Of a DNA stretch of 64,000 nt, positions 1 to 11,491 are shown piece after piece (the stretch's first letter is position 1; each line of letters opens with the position of its first letter). Location of the stretch: positions 62,001 to 126,000 of the forward strand of contig CALSRA010000012.1 of assembly GCA_943788635.1 (NCBI GenBank), given 5' to 3'. The DNA is from an uncultured Alphaproteobacteria bacterium (lineage in GTDB: Bacteria > Pseudomonadota > Alphaproteobacteria > UBA8366 > GCA-2717185). A model generated the notes under the pieces. It saw only the letters and a list, made by a program, of their open reading frames with translations. It did no database searches and was not told where the DNA came from. Position numbers and translations under genes: made by a program.

Positions 1-2
1 AT

Positions 3-1166
3 ACCGCCGCCCGCGAGATGGGCTTTGATGCGCTCGACCTGCGGCGGCGCAATTTCGTCACTGCGGCGGAGATGCCCTATACCTCGGCCAGCGGCATGAC
101 CTATGACAGCGGCGAATTTCCCGAAATTGTCGAGGCCGGGCTGAAACATGCCGACTGGGACGGGTTCGAGGCCCGGCGCACGGAATCGGAAGCGCGCGGC
201 AAGCTGCGCGGACGCGGCATCGCCTGCTATCTGGAGGTCACCGGCCCGCAGGCAACCGAAATGGGCGAGCTGCGGTTTGAAGAAGACGGCACCGTCACCA
301 TGGTATCTGGCTCGCTGAATTACGGGCAGGGCCATGCCAGCACCTTCGCGCAGATCGTCACCACCCATCTTGGCGTGCCCTTCGAAAAGCTGCGCCTGCT
401 GCAGGGCGACACCGACGAGCTGATCGCGGGGTCCGGCACCGGCGGGTCGCGCACGGTGATCGCGGCGGGCACGCTGTTGCTGCATGCGTCGGACATGGTG
501 ATCGAGAACGGCCGCAAGCTGGCCGGGCATGTGCTGGAAGCGGCCGCCGAGGATATCGAGTTCACCCACGGCACGTTCCGCATCGCCGGGACCGACCGCG
601 CCATCGACATCATGGACCTGTCGGCACGGGTCCGGGCGATGGGGCCGCTGCCGGACGGATTACCCGCCTCGCTGGATGCGAAGCTGGCGGAAGAAACCCC
701 GCCTTCCGCCTTCCCGAACGGCTGCCACGTGGCCGAGATCGAGGTGACGCCGGAAACCGGCGAGGTCGCGGTCGTGCGCTACAGCGTGATCGACGATTTC
801 GGTACCCTGATCAACCCGATGCTGGTCGAGGGCCAGGTGCATGGCGGCATTGTGCAGGGGCTGGGCCAGGCGCTGCTGGAACACACGGTCTATGATTCCG
901 AAGGGCAGCTCGTTGCCGGGTCCTATATGGATTACGCCCTGCCCCGCGCCGATGAAATTCCTGATTTCACCTTTGCCTCGCGGCCCGTCCCGGCCAAGAC
1001 AAACCCGCTGGGCGCGAAGGGCTGCGGCGAGGCCGGGACCACCGGCGCGCTGCCATCGATCATGAATGCGCTGGTCGATGCGCTGCACCGCCAATGCGGG
1101 GTCACCCATATCGATATGCCGGCCACGCCGGAGCGGGTCTGGTCAGCCCTGAACGGAAGGGGTTAA
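3..1166 (+). CDS. Xanthine dehydrogenase/CoxL-family molybdopterin-binding subunit, C-terminal part (5' end outside window)
   Basis: The frame is open from base 3, so the gene starts before the window; 387 codons of the C-terminal half are visible. The protein matches the molybdenum-cofactor-binding domain of the xanthine oxidase/aerobic CO dehydrogenase large subunit. It shows a GTGGSRT cofactor-contacting motif and, near the end, GCGEAGT, which holds the Glu that acts as the general base in this family. Such subunits work with an FAD subunit and a 2Fe-2S subunit to hydroxylate a carbon substrate using water. The partners are not visible and would lie upstream. The substrate cannot be told because the CoxL active-site loop is outside the window. 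The gene ends 50 bp before the E1-alpha gene on the same strand, so co-transcription is plausible. Confidence 0.9.
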   Translation, partial: TAAREMGFDALDLRRRNFVTAAEMPYTSASGMTYDSGEFPEIVEAGLKHADWDGFEARRTESEARGKLRGRGIACYLEVTGPQATEMGELRFEEDGTVTMVSGSLNYGQGHASTFAQIVTTHLGVPFEKLRLLQGDTDELIAGSGTGGSRTVIAAGTLLLHASDMVIENGRKLAGHVLEAAAEDIEFTHGTFRIAGTDRAIDIMDLSARVRAMGPLPDGLPASLDAKLAEETPPSAFPNGCHVAEIEVTPETGEVAVVRYSVIDDFGTLINPMLVEGQVHGGIVQGLGQALLEHTVYDSEGQLVAGSYMDYALPRADEIPDFTFASRPVPAKTNPLGAKGCGEAGTTGALPSIMNALVDALHRQCGVTHIDMPATPERVWSALNGRG

Positions 1167-1216
1167 GCTTCCCGGTAGCACGCCATCGCCAGGAACCGTT
1201 CGGGAGGAACGACGCC

Positions 1217-2185
1217 ATGGACATTGCACCGGAAAAACAGCGCGACATGCTGCGGCAGATGCAGACCATCCGCCGGTTCGAGGAACGCGCGTCCGACGAT
1301 TACCACGCCGGGGACATCTACGGCGTGGTGCATTGCTATATCGGCGAGGAAGCGGTCGCCGTCGGCGTGTGTTCGCATCTGACCGATGACGACAAGATCA
1401 TCAGCACCCATCGGGGACACGGCCACTGCATCGCCAAGGGCGCGGACCTGAACCGCATGATGGCGGAGCTGTATGGCCGCGAGACCGGCTATTGCAAGGG
1501 CAAGGGCGGATCGATGCATATCGCCGATTTCGGCATCGGCATGCTGGGCGCGAACGGCATCGTCGCCGGCGGGCTGCCGATCATCGCCGGGGCGGGCCTC
1601 GCCGCACAGATGGACGGACAGGGTGGCGTGGCGGTGTGCTTCTTCGGTGACGGCGCGTCCAATGCCGGGCCGTTCCACGAGAGCATCAACATCGCGGCGA
1701 AATGGAAGCTGCCGATATTTTACATCTGCGAAAACAACCTGCATTCGGCGCAGACCCCGGCATCCAAAACCCTGGCGCAGGACGACGTGGCCGCGCGGGC
1801 TACGGGCTACGGCATTCCCGGCGTGATCGTCGACGGCAATGATATCTTCGCCGTGCATGAAGCCGCCGGCGCAGCGGTCGCGCGGGCCCGGGCCGGCGAA
1901 GGCCCGACCCTGATCGAATGCAAGACCTATCGCTGGCGCGCGCATACCGAACGGCCGGGCCAGCCCGACCACCGCGACCCGGCGGAAATCGAAGCCTGGA
2001 AGAAGACGGACCCCATCGCCCGGCTGGTCGATCACCTGAAGACCCGGCAGGGCCAGTTCAGCGACGAGGAGTTCGAGGCGATGGATGCGGAAATCCTCGG
2101 CACGATCCAGGCTTCGGTCGAATTCTCCAAGGCAAGCCCCTTCCCGGCGCCCGAAGCGGCGCTGGAAGACCTGTTCGCGGATTGA
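1217..2185 (+). CDS. Thiamine-diphosphate-dependent 2-oxoacid dehydrogenase E1 component, alpha subunit (pyruvate/acetoin type)
   Basis: The 322-residue product matches E1-alpha of pyruvate or acetoin dehydrogenase complexes, which decarboxylate the 2-oxo substrate on thiamine diphosphate with E1-beta. The N-terminal part has the RRFEE and HRGHGH segments typical of the family. GKGGSMH lies in the middle, and the TPP/Mg2+ motif starts with GDGASNAG at about residue 144 and ends with ENN. The frame is open from 1094, but I chose the ATG at 1217: GGGAGGA lies about 10 bp upstream and the protein then begins where the family begins. The E1-beta gene follows after 10 bp. No E2 or E3 gene follows because IS elements interrupt the operon. 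Pyruvate versus acetoin specificity cannot be decided from sequence. Confidence 0.93.
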   Translation: MDIAPEKQRDMLRQMQTIRRFEERASDDYHAGDIYGVVHCYIGEEAVAVGVCSHLTDDDKIISTHRGHGHCIAKGADLNRMMAELYGRETGYCKGKGGSMHIADFGIGMLGANGIVAGGLPIIAGAGLAAQMDGQGGVAVCFFGDGASNAGPFHESINIAAKWKLPIFYICENNLHSAQTPASKTLAQDDVAARATGYGIPGVIVDGNDIFAVHEAAGAAVARARAGEGPTLIECKTYRWRAHTERPGQPDHRDPAEIEAWKKTDPIARLVDHLKTRQGQFSDEEFEAMDAEILGTIQASVEFSKASPFPAPEAALEDLFAD

Positions 2186-2195
2186 CCGGAGAGAT

Positions 2196-4345
<2,150 letters not shown>

Positions 4346-4410
4346 CCTGTATGATGCCACAAACTCAATCCCCAAAAATTAGAGTCTGACTCGAAATGAT
4401 ATCCATGTTT

Positions 4411-4920
4411 TCATGCTCTTGCCAATCGTCGGGCGAGCAGTTGAATGCTGGCGATCAGGAGCCATGCCTCCGCGCTTTCGATGGTTTCCTCGAAATCTTT
4501 GGCGAGACGGCGGTTACGACCGAGCCAAGCGAAGGTGCGCTCAACCACCCAGCGGCGGGGCAACAATACGAACCCCTTGGCGGCGTCGGAGCGCTTGACG
4601 ATCTGCACGGTCCACTTCCCAAGTTTGGCCAGCGCGTCGCGCAACTTCGGTCCCGCGTAACCACCATCGGCGAAAACATGGCGCAACCGGGGAAAGGCGT
4701 GGCGTATCGACGCCAACAGCGCGGGCGCGCCGTCGCGATCCTGGATATCGGCGGCGTGAACCATGACGGCGACCAGAAAGCCGCCTGTGTCGGTCACGAT
4801 ATGACGCTTGCGCCCTTTGACCTTCTTTCCCGCGTCATAGCCCCGAACACCGCCGCTTTCCGTGGTTTTCACCGTCTGGCTGTCGATCACCCCGGCGGTG
4901 TCAACGGCAGAGTAAAAGTG
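4411..4920 (-). pseudogene. IS5-family (IS427-like) transposase, C-terminal remnant cut by the IS21 element
   Basis: The visible part starts at GVIDSQTVKTTESGG, which carries the first catalytic Asp of the DDE domain. It continues through GRKRHIVTDTGG, HVFADGGYAG with the second Asp, and RRWVVERTFAWLGRNRRL with the Glu, and stops at 4411. The N-terminal helix-turn-helix half is missing: upstream of about 4920 the sequence becomes the terminal repeat of the IS21 element. Codons that seem to extend the frame to 4974 are IS21 sequence. The missing 5' half is not found on the far side of IS21, where fliG sequence begins instead, so a deletion or recombination followed the insertion. Confidence 0.85.
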
Positions 4921-4986
4921 AGCCAAAGGGCAGCACAAAATGTTGCCACTTTGGGGTGAGCGCGATTGCCGCATAAGCGTGCGCGA

Positions 4987-5034
4987 GCATCCGGGCGACC
5001 GCGCTTATCACAGAGCTGGCGGTTGCCCGGATGC
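4987..5034. other. Strong stem-loop downstream of istB inside IS21
   Basis: GCATCCGGGC at 4987-4996 is exactly complementary to GCCCGGATGC at 5025-5034, giving a 10-bp GC-rich stem with a 28-base loop. It lies between the istB stop and the left IS end. There is no T-run on the istB side, so a factor-independent terminator is not clear. It could stop incoming transcription or be part of the transposase-binding end. Confidence 0.5.
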
Positions 5035-5076
5035 TTTGGCCCGTGAGGGCCAACTGCTTGCGATGTGGGTGTGGGG

Positions 5077-5835
5077 TCAGGCCTTGTCTTGGCGGGCCTT
5101 GCTCTGGCCTAGGCGGTAGCTTTCGCCGTTCATCTCAAGGATGTTCACATGGTGGGTCAATCGATCCAGCAAGGCACCGGTGAGGCGTTCAGACCCGAAG
5201 GTTTCAGTCCATTCATCGAAGGGCAGGTTGCTGGTGATCAGCGTGGAGCCGCGCTCATAGCGTTGCGAGATCAGCTCAAACAGCAGCTCAGCTCCGGTTT
5301 TGCTGAGCGGCACGAAGCCCAATTCGTCGATAATCAGCAGCTTGTGGCTGACCATTTGCTTTTGCAGCCGCAGCAGCCTGCGTTCATCCCTCGCCTCCAT
5401 CAACTCATGGACGAGTGCGGCGGCGGTGACAAATCCAACGGACAGGCCTTTCTGGCATGCTGACAGGCCAAGGCCCAAGGCGACATGGGTCTTGCCGGTG
5501 CCTGAAGGCCCAAGCGCGATGACATTCTCGCGCCGTTCGATCCATTCGCAACGCGCCAACTCCAGCACCTGCATCTTGTTCAGGGCGGGGATCGCCTTGA
5601 AGTCGAAGCTGTCCAGGCTTTTGACGGCTGGGAACTTTGCGGCTTTGATCCTGCGCTCGATCATCCTGCGTTCCCGGTCAATCATCTCCAGTTCGATCAG
5701 ACGTGCAAGGAATTGCACATGGTCCAGTCCCTCGGCTGCGGCTTGCTTGGCCAGTTTGCTGTATTCCCGCAGAACGGTCGGCAGCCGCAGCGATTTGAGG
5801 CGGTGGTTCAGAAGGATTTGGTGAGCGCCGCTCAT
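5077..5835 (-). CDS. istB: IS21-family helper ATPase IstB
   Basis: The 252-residue DnaA/DnaC-like AAA+ ATPase assists the IstA transposase in target selection and strand transfer. It has an N-terminal helical part rich in Arg and Lys, a Walker A motif GPSGTGKTH, a Walker B region LLIIDELGF, and ITSNLPFDEW (sensor region). The frame is open to 5958, but the ATG at 5835 gives the normal IstB start and overlaps the istA stop by 4 bp (ATGA), the usual translational coupling in IS21 elements. The length is typical for the family. Confidence 0.93.
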   Translation of the reverse strand: MSGAHQILLNHRLKSLRLPTVLREYSKLAKQAAAEGLDHVQFLARLIELEMIDRERRMIERRIKAAKFPAVKSLDSFDFKAIPALNKMQVLELARCEWIERRENVIALGPSGTGKTHVALGLGLSACQKGLSVGFVTAAALVHELMEARDERRLLRLQKQMVSHKLLIIDELGFVPLSKTGAELLFELISQRYERGSTLITSNLPFDEWTETFGSERLTGALLDRLTHHVNILEMNGESYRLGQSKARQDKA

Positions 5836-7349
5836 GCTGCCTGCCCCCGCTTCATCAGGGACATATAGCTGGCCGCCGACGTCGTGCCGACATTGGCCTT
5901 TGGCAGATAGGGATAGACATCCAGATCCAGCTTGGGCGGCCGCTTCTCGACCTGGCACAGCACGAGGTGTTTGACGGCGTCAAACCCAATGGCCCCCATG
6001 CGAAGTGCGTTTTTGACGGCAACCTGCAGGTCTGCCATCTCGAATGTCTCCAAGAGCCGCAAGACCTGCACATACTCACGCCGCCCCGCCTTAATCATCC
6101 GGGCTTCCATCAGACGGCGCAGGGTTGCAAACTCTTCGGGCAGATCCCACGCCGCCAATGGGGCCGCCTGATCAAGGGCACCCACCTTCTGCTCCAAAAG
6201 GGGTAGATAATGCACCGGGTCAAAGACCATGTCTTCGCGATCCCAACACCGGGGGTGGCGGGCGATGACATCACCGCCACAGCCAATGACCACCTGATCG
6301 ACATAGCCGCGAAGCCAGACATCGCGGTGCCCGTAGGCGACAGGAACCGAATAATCGTTGGTTTTGTAGCGCACCAAGGATTGCGAGTTCACCTGGCCGG
6401 TGGCCTGATCGCAGGCGTCAAACGGGCACGCGGGCAGATCCATCATAGCGTCAAGATCGCGGGCGAGGCGCTGCCCGATGCTGTCGCCATGCCCGCGCAA
6501 GACATCTGATTGACGCTTGCGGCATTGCGCTTCCAGCCAAAGATTGAACGCCTCCCACGTGGCAAAATGAGGGATGGGCACCATGAAGTTGCGCCGGGCA
6601 TATCCGACCAGACCCTCGACAGCGCCTTTATCGTTGCCCTTGCCCGGGCGACCATACCGATCCTGGATGAAGTAATGAGACAGGAACCCGCTGAACAGTC
6701 TGGTCCGCTTGCGCGATCCGTCCGGCAGGATCTTCGCAACAAGGCACCGGTCGTTATCGTAGAGAACTGACTGCGGGACACGGCCAAAGAAGGCAAAGGC
6801 GTGGACATGGCCGTCGACCCAAGCCTCGGATACTGCCGCAGGATAAGCCCGCACAAAGCAGGCATCGCTGTAGGGCAGGTCCAGCGCAAAGAAATGCGCC
6901 TTTTGTTCGACACCGCCGATCACAACCATCGCCTCGCCAAAATCCGCTTGGGCATGGCCGGGGGCATGGGCAAGCGGAACAAACATCTCCCGGCTGCGCC
7001 GGCCATGTTCACGGACATAATTCTTGACCGTCGTGTAGCCGCCCTCGAAGCCGTGCTCGTCCCGTAGCCGCTCAAAAACACGCTTGGCGGTATGTCGTTG
7101 CTTGCGGTTCCGGCTGAGGTCTTCCAGCAGCCATTGGTCGATGAAGCCGGTAAAGCCATCAAGTTTGGGCCGCTTGATCTCAGCCGTTCGTTGATATCCG
7201 GGCGGGACCGAAAAGCTCATCATCTTCTTTACGCTCGCGCGCGAAATCCCGAAATGGCCTGCTGCCGACCGTTCGCTCATGCCACCTCGACGCGCAAGGC
7301 GAACCTTCAAATACAAATCCACGACTAAAATCTCCCGCCCTCCCTGCAA
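5832..7349 (-). CDS. istA: IS21-family transposase IstA
   Basis: The 505-residue protein has an N-terminal helix-turn-helix region ([18 protein letters not shown]) that would bind the element ends, followed by an rve-type DDE integrase core. The acidic residues lie in HAQADFGEA, in SVLYDND and in [13 protein letters not shown] Mu-transposase-like C-terminal domain follows. Length and layout are normal and no interruption is seen, so the element looks complete. Its start lies just inside the right IS end, so its promoter is probably in or near that terminal repeat. Confidence 0.93.
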   Translation of the reverse strand: MQGGREILVVDLYLKVRLARRGGMSERSAAGHFGISRASVKKMMSFSVPPGYQRTAEIKRPKLDGFTGFIDQWLLEDLSRNRKQRHTAKRVFERLRDEHGFEGGYTTVKNYVREHGRRSREMFVPLAHAPGHAQADFGEAMVVIGGVEQKAHFFALDLPYSDACFVRAYPAAVSEAWVDGHVHAFAFFGRVPQSVLYDNDRCLVAKILPDGSRKRTRLFSGFLSHYFIQDRYGRPGKGNDKGAVEGLVGYARRNFMVPIPHFATWEAFNLWLEAQCRKRQSDVLRGHGDSIGQRLARDLDAMMDLPACPFDACDQATGQVNSQSLVRYKTNDYSVPVAYGHRDVWLRGYVDQVVIGCGGDVIARHPRCWDREDMVFDPVHYLPLLEQKVGALDQAAPLAAWDLPEEFATLRRLMEARMIKAGRREYVQVLRLLETFEMADLQVAVKNALRMGAIGFDAVKHLVLCQVEKRPPKLDLDVYPYLPKANVGTTSAASYMSLMKRGQAA

Positions 7350-7411
7350 CCAGAAAGGGCCAAAGTGGCAACATTTTACGCTGCCCGCAGCGAGATTATC
7401 ACGCCACTTCC

Positions 7412-7742
7412 GTGGCCAACTTTTGCACTGCCGTTCTCACCTTCGACGACCTGGGCCAGGCTCGATCCGGGCGGCGTGCAGACACTGCTGCGCGGTGCCG
7501 ACAAGGACAAACTGGGCATCGCTCTGAAGGGCGCGTCGGATACGCTGAAGGATCTGTTCTTCTCGAACATGTCGGAACGTGCCGCCAAGATCATGCGCGA
7601 GGACATGGCCGCGATGGGCCCGGTACGGCTGTCCGATGTCGACGAGGCACAGCTCGAAATCGTCAATACCGCCAAACAGCTCGCCGAACAGGGCGAAATC
7701 ATCCTCAGCGAAAACAACGACGAAGACGAACTCGTCTACTGA
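7412..7742 (+). pseudogene. fliG: Flagellar motor switch protein FliG, C-terminal fragment, frameshifted
   Basis: The end of this stretch is a clear FliG C-terminal domain. It has [46 protein letters not shown] and a final EQGEII segment with acidic tail, and stops at 7742. FliG sits in the cytoplasmic C-ring and contacts the stator. Only about a third of the protein is present. Upstream of LDPGGVQ the matching residues LTFDDLGQ are in another frame, so one extra base (around 7462) breaks it. The sequence further upstream is IS21. No other flagellar gene is in the window. It is a relic left by IS-mediated rearrangement. Confidence 0.88.
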
Positions 7743-7783
7743 TCCTGGTCTCTTGGGGCTGGTCTACAAACCGTCAAACCGCG

Positions 7784-7993
7784 TTATCGCGAGAACCGCC
7801 CGATCAGCGGCGTTCCCGTCCACAACGTCACCAGATGCGCCCCCGCCAGCACCATGGCAAGCAATGCCACGAACTGGATGCCGGTATAGGGGATCCAGCG
7901 GGGCACGCCGTCCTCCTTCGGTTGTCGTTCCCGCCACAGGGCGAAAAGAAAAACAGCCGCCGACCCGAAAAAAAACAGCAGTGTCGCCGTCAA
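7784..7993 (-). CDS. Small two-helix membrane protein of unknown function
   Basis: A 69-residue protein with two hydrophobic segments (roughly residues 2-20 and 37-60), separated by a charged loop with WRERQPKEDG and a Pro-Trp-Ile-Pro stretch. This layout is plausible for a short inner-membrane protein. The start is a TTG at 7993, with a G-rich GGGGTGG about 12 bp upstream; no ATG is available in frame. Another minus-strand frame (7764-8000) overlaps it but encodes no membrane pattern. No function can be assigned. Confidence 0.6.
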   Translation of the reverse strand: MTATLLFFFGSAAVFLFALWRERQPKEDGVPRWIPYTGIQFVALLAMVLAGAHLVTLWTGTPLIGRFSR

Positions 7994-8118
7994 TGGTCAC
8001 GCCACCCCGGCATCACGCCTGCCCGCGCCGGGCACGAACCGCCTGCACCGAGCGGCTTAAACGCGGCAATGCCGCTATGGGAGAAATTGACTGGCATGGT
8101 TTCACAATGGCAGGAAAC

Positions 8119-8214
8119 TGGCGGAAGAGCGTGGGAGTCGAACCCACCAGGCACGTTGAACGCCCCTCACCGGTTTTGAAGACCGAGCGCCCCACCGGGG
8201 AACGATGCTCCTCC
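8119..8214 (-). tRNA. selC: Selenocysteine tRNA (anticodon TCA)
   Basis: On the minus strand the 96-nt sequence begins GGAGGAGC and ends GCTCTTCC-G-CCA, forming the 8-bp acceptor stem characteristic of tRNA-Sec (one G-T wobble). The anticodon loop reads CTTCAAA with anticodon TCA, flanked by GGT/ACC pairs. It has a long variable arm and a T arm GGTGGGTTCGACTCCCAC. The encoded CCA lies at 8119-8121. It inserts selenocysteine at UGA codons with SelB and a SECIS element. No selA, selB or recognisable selenoprotein gene is in the window. Confidence 0.95.
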
Positions 8215-8383
8215 ATCACTGGTTTTATGAGGTTAGACGGAACCAGTCACCACACAATCTTCACGCCCCGCCAATAAATCGCATATTGATCCGAAAACGG
8301 GCACCCCGTGCTGCCCTGCAATGTGAGACACCACCCCACCATGTCCCGATCGCGAATGGCGGGTTTCTGCCAATTCGGGTTGC

Positions 8384-9250
8384 ATGAATCCCGGAATTAC
8401 CGCTATCCATTGTCGCATGACCCGCAAAACATCATGGATTGGCGACAACGCCCCCGGGGCCGATGCGTTCGGCAGCCTCTTTGACATCGCCGTCGTGATT
8501 CCGACAATTCTGCGGCCGGGGCTCTTGCGCGCCGTGCGGTCCATTTATGCGCAGGACCATCCACAACGCATCCAGATTCTCATCGGTATCGACCGGCCGG
8601 AAGGCGATCCGGGCATGCTGGATACACTGCAGCGCGAATGTCCGGACAACATGGCGCTGTGCGTCATGGATCTTGGCCATTCCAGCGCGGTGAAGCATGG
8701 CGGGCTGTACAGCTGCAATTTCGGCGGCGCGCTGCGCACCATATTGAGCTACGCCGCCCATGCGGAACATGTGGCCTATCTGGACGACGACAACTGGTTC
8801 GCCCCGGACCACCTGTCCTCGTTGCGCAAAGCGGTCGACGGACATGACTGGGCATTTTCATACCGGTTTTTCGTCAATCCGGTCACGAGTGATCCCATCT
8901 GCCCCGACGCCTGGGAATCCCTGGGCCCCGGTCACGGCATCTTCAAGTCCAAGGCCAATGGCTTCGCCGATCCCAACACGCTGCTGCTGCACAAGATCAA
9001 GTGCCACAATGTCCTGCCATACTGGTCCATCGGCCCGTTCAAGGATGGACGCGGCAGCGACCGGATCGTCTTCGACCAGTTGCAGATGAACCATTCCTGG
9101 AAGGGCACCGGGCAGGCGACCGCGTTCTACAGATTTTCCGAAACGGACCAGTTGCAGGATTTGCGGCTGAAGATGTTTCGCAGCAAGGGCATCGAGCGGA
9201 TCGAGGACCCGGCCGGCAATCCGGCCTATGTCCGGCAATCCCAAGGATAA
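8384..9250 (+). CDS. GT2-family (GT-A fold) glycosyltransferase
   Basis: The 288-residue protein has the start of a GT-A domain, IAVVIPTILRPGLLRAV, and a metal/nucleotide-sugar motif in VAYLDDDNWFAPDHL (Asp-rich, DxD-like). It has no membrane segment, so it is cytoplasmic or peripheral. Another in-frame ATG at 8417 would remove 11 residues and is equally possible. It shares the DNWxAPDH block with the glycosyltransferase at 17806-18522, suggesting the two are distant paralogues. Donor and acceptor are unknown. It stands alone between the selC gene and a reductase. Confidence 0.85.
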   Translation: MNPGITAIHCRMTRKTSWIGDNAPGADAFGSLFDIAVVIPTILRPGLLRAVRSIYAQDHPQRIQILIGIDRPEGDPGMLDTLQRECPDNMALCVMDLGHSSAVKHGGLYSCNFGGALRTILSYAAHAEHVAYLDDDNWFAPDHLSSLRKAVDGHDWAFSYRFFVNPVTSDPICPDAWESLGPGHGIFKSKANGFADPNTLLLHKIKCHNVLPYWSIGPFKDGRGSDRIVFDQLQMNHSWKGTGQATAFYRFSETDQLQDLRLKMFRSKGIERIEDPAGNPAYVRQSQG

Positions 9251-9373
9251 CCGTTTTCAGGTGCCCGGCCCCGATACAACAAACGACAGAGGGGTCCATA
9301 ATTTGACCCGCCAGTCGGCATTGGCGTATTCACGAGGCAACAATCCGTATCGTTCAGCAGGGGTAACCGGGTC

Positions 9374-10366
9374 ATGAAAATCTGTATCTTCGGCATGGGT
9401 GCTGTCGGCGGGCATTACGCCGCCAAGCTGGCGGCGGCCGGTCACGAAGTGTCGGTTGTCGCGCGGGGCGCCAATCTTGAAAAGGTCCGGCGGGACCCCA
9501 TCACCCTGCGCAGTGGTGATGCGGAATTCAGCGGCCGGGTCAACGGATCCGACAATACCGCCGATCTCGGCCCGCAGGATTTCGTCATTTCAACGCTCAA
9601 GGCAAATTCGCTGGCCGCCCTCGCCGATGGCATCGGTCCTCTTCTTGGCCCGGACACGCCCGTGGCCTTCGCCCAGAACGGCATTCCCTGGTGGTACGAC
9701 ATCGGCCTGCCGTCCGACCTGCCCAAGCCCCCGGACCTTGATCGTCTTGACCCCGGCGGGGCCCTGCGCAAGGCCGTGGCGCCCGAACGTATCCTCGGCG
9801 CAGTGATCAACTCGCCGAACGAGATGGTGGAACCCGGCGTCGTTGTTCACACCAACCCAAAGCGCAATGCCCTGTTGCTGGGTGAGGTCGATAACAGTCA
9901 GTCCGACCGCCTGACGCATCTTCGCGGCGTGCTGGAAGACGCAAATATCGGTTCACCCGCCGTGCCCGACCTGCGTTTTCATTTATGGTCGAAACTGATG
10001 CTGAACATGACCGGGTCGATGCTGTCGCTATTGACCGGGCATCAGGTCAGTGTCGTTCGCAAGCACGAAAGCATCGGGGCGGTCTTCCTGAACATGGCCC
10101 GCGAAGCCATGAGCATCGCCGCTGCAAGCGGCTTTGACATCAGCAGCACCTATGACCCCGTGGCGTTCATTCCCAACGCACCGGACCATACGCCTTCGGT
10201 GCGGCAGGACTACGACCTCGGCCGGCCGATGGAACTGGACAGCATGCTGCTGGTGCCGATGGGTTTCGCCCGCGCCGCCGGGCTGGAGACACCCAGCATG
10301 GACCTCGTCACCGCGCTGGCCGTGTTGCAGGCGCAGGACAAGGGACTCTACCCCCCTTCCACCTGA
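9374..10366 (+). CDS. Ketopantoate reductase-family NADP-dependent oxidoreductase (ApbA/PanE type)
   Basis: The 330-residue protein opens with the Rossmann motif GMGAVGGHYAAKLAAAGH at residues 7-24 and VVARG. LKAN, which supplies the conserved Lys after the nucleotide fold, lies at about residue 75. The C-terminal helical domain contains KLMLNMTGSML and GFARAAGLETPSMD, as in 2-dehydropantoate 2-reductases that reduce ketopantoate with NADPH. The family has many paralogues acting on other substrates, and no pantothenate gene is nearby, so panE itself is uncertain. AGGGG lies about 13 bp before the ATG. Confidence 0.87.
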   Translation: MKICIFGMGAVGGHYAAKLAAAGHEVSVVARGANLEKVRRDPITLRSGDAEFSGRVNGSDNTADLGPQDFVISTLKANSLAALADGIGPLLGPDTPVAFAQNGIPWWYDIGLPSDLPKPPDLDRLDPGGALRKAVAPERILGAVINSPNEMVEPGVVVHTNPKRNALLLGEVDNSQSDRLTHLRGVLEDANIGSPAVPDLRFHLWSKLMLNMTGSMLSLLTGHQVSVVRKHESIGAVFLNMAREAMSIAAASGFDISSTYDPVAFIPNAPDHTPSVRQDYDLGRPMELDSMLLVPMGFARAAGLETPSMDLVTALAVLQAQDKGLYPPST

Positions 10367-10639
10367 CCACCGACGAACGGCTCAGGTATTCTTTCAGCGC
10401 TTCACGATCCGTCGAGGCGCGCTTCAGCGTGGCCCGACCTTGCATGCCCTGCCGCGTCGTACCGCGATGCCAGGTGTCACAGAACGCGCGCACAATTGCG
10501 TGAGTTGCTTGCCCGGTCGGTCGCTTTTTCCACCGGCGCATTCGATATTCTGTCATACTTGTACATGACGGCACGACCGCACCAATAAGATGTCGAAAAC
10601 GGAAAAGGAATCGAACCATACGGAATTAGGAGAGCCAAC

Positions 10640-11452
10640 ATGCGGAAACAAATCCGACTTTTTACCGCCGCCATATTTACCACGGCGGCTGGTTTACTGG
10701 CGCTACCGGCAACCGGCGTCGCGGCACCCCAGGCACTTGCGCTTGTTGCAACATCAGGCAGCACCGAACTAATTTGCAAGGGCGCGGAATGCAGCGCCGA
10801 ATTTTCCAGTTTCTGCCTCCAGCCAAACCGCGCCTCCCCGAACGGTGGCACCGCATACCGGCTGGAAGGCGATGGCGCGATCCGGGTCACCGGCACCACG
10901 GCGGGTGGCCGTATCACCCCCCTCGACCCGGCAACGGTCCTGCGCTTTGAATCACTTCGCACCCATGTCGCGGTCCGCGTCGCTATCCCGCAATCGGTCA
11001 TGCAGGAATACGGGCTGACTTCTGTTTCGATTGATGTCGATGAAAATGTGGCGCTCGCGCCGACAGCGGTTGCCGGCGATGCAAACCCGCAGGACGATGC
11101 CAGCCTGGCCGCAGCAGCCGGGCCCCTGCGCGAACTGGGCAATCAGATTGTTGACCGGAACGACACCCGCATGGCCGCCGCCAGGCTTACCAGCCGCATG
11201 ATCAATGACCTGGAAGCGAGGCCAATCCGGCGCGGCGACGTCACCCTGGACGTATTATCCCGTGCTGTAACCAAAATGCCGGACGCCTCACCGGCGGCAC
11301 AGAAGATGGCACAGGGCGCCTTGAACATGTGCAATTTCGTGGTCGAACGCCGCAATTACAGCGATGTACAGAACTGCCTGCAACACCACCATGATCGTTT
11401 CATGGTGTTTCTGAACGGTCGTTACTGGGATGCTTCCGGCGCGGGCATGTAG
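10640..11452 (+). CDS. Secreted protein of unknown function with signal peptide
   Basis: The 270-residue product starts with a good Sec signal peptide (KQIR, a hydrophobic stretch, ATGVAAP cleavage region at about residue 30). The mature part has several Cys (for example LICKGAECSAEF, SFCLQ, NMCNF, NCLQ) that could form disulfides in the periplasm. I recognise no catalytic motif. AGGAGA lies 7 bp before the ATG. Upstream, at 10552-10569, is an inverted repeat GTCAT-N8-ATGAC that may be an operator, but nothing links it to a known regulator. Confidence 0.75.
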   Translation: MRKQIRLFTAAIFTTAAGLLALPATGVAAPQALALVATSGSTELICKGAECSAEFSSFCLQPNRASPNGGTAYRLEGDGAIRVTGTTAGGRITPLDPATVLRFESLRTHVAVRVAIPQSVMQEYGLTSVSIDVDENVALAPTAVAGDANPQDDASLAAAAGPLRELGNQIVDRNDTRMAAARLTSRMINDLEARPIRRGDVTLDVLSRAVTKMPDASPAAQKMAQGALNMCNFVVERRNYSDVQNCLQHHHDRFMVFLNGRYWDASGAGM

Positions 11453-11491
11453 CCCGTTAGCCGGCAGATAGCAGGCGGCGTTGCGTAACGG

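Larger units (their letters stand above)
4931..7385 (-). mobile_element. IS21-family insertion sequence with istA and istB
   Basis: The two ends are imperfect inverted repeats. The left end has GCAGC, two differing bases, then AAAATGTTGCCACTTTGG (about 4932-4954). The right end has the complement, ending near 7385. Between them lie istA and istB, overlapping by 4 bp. No target duplication is evident: the left flank is an IS5 transposase and the right flank is fliG, so the flanks do not come from one uninterrupted gene. Confidence 0.85.
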
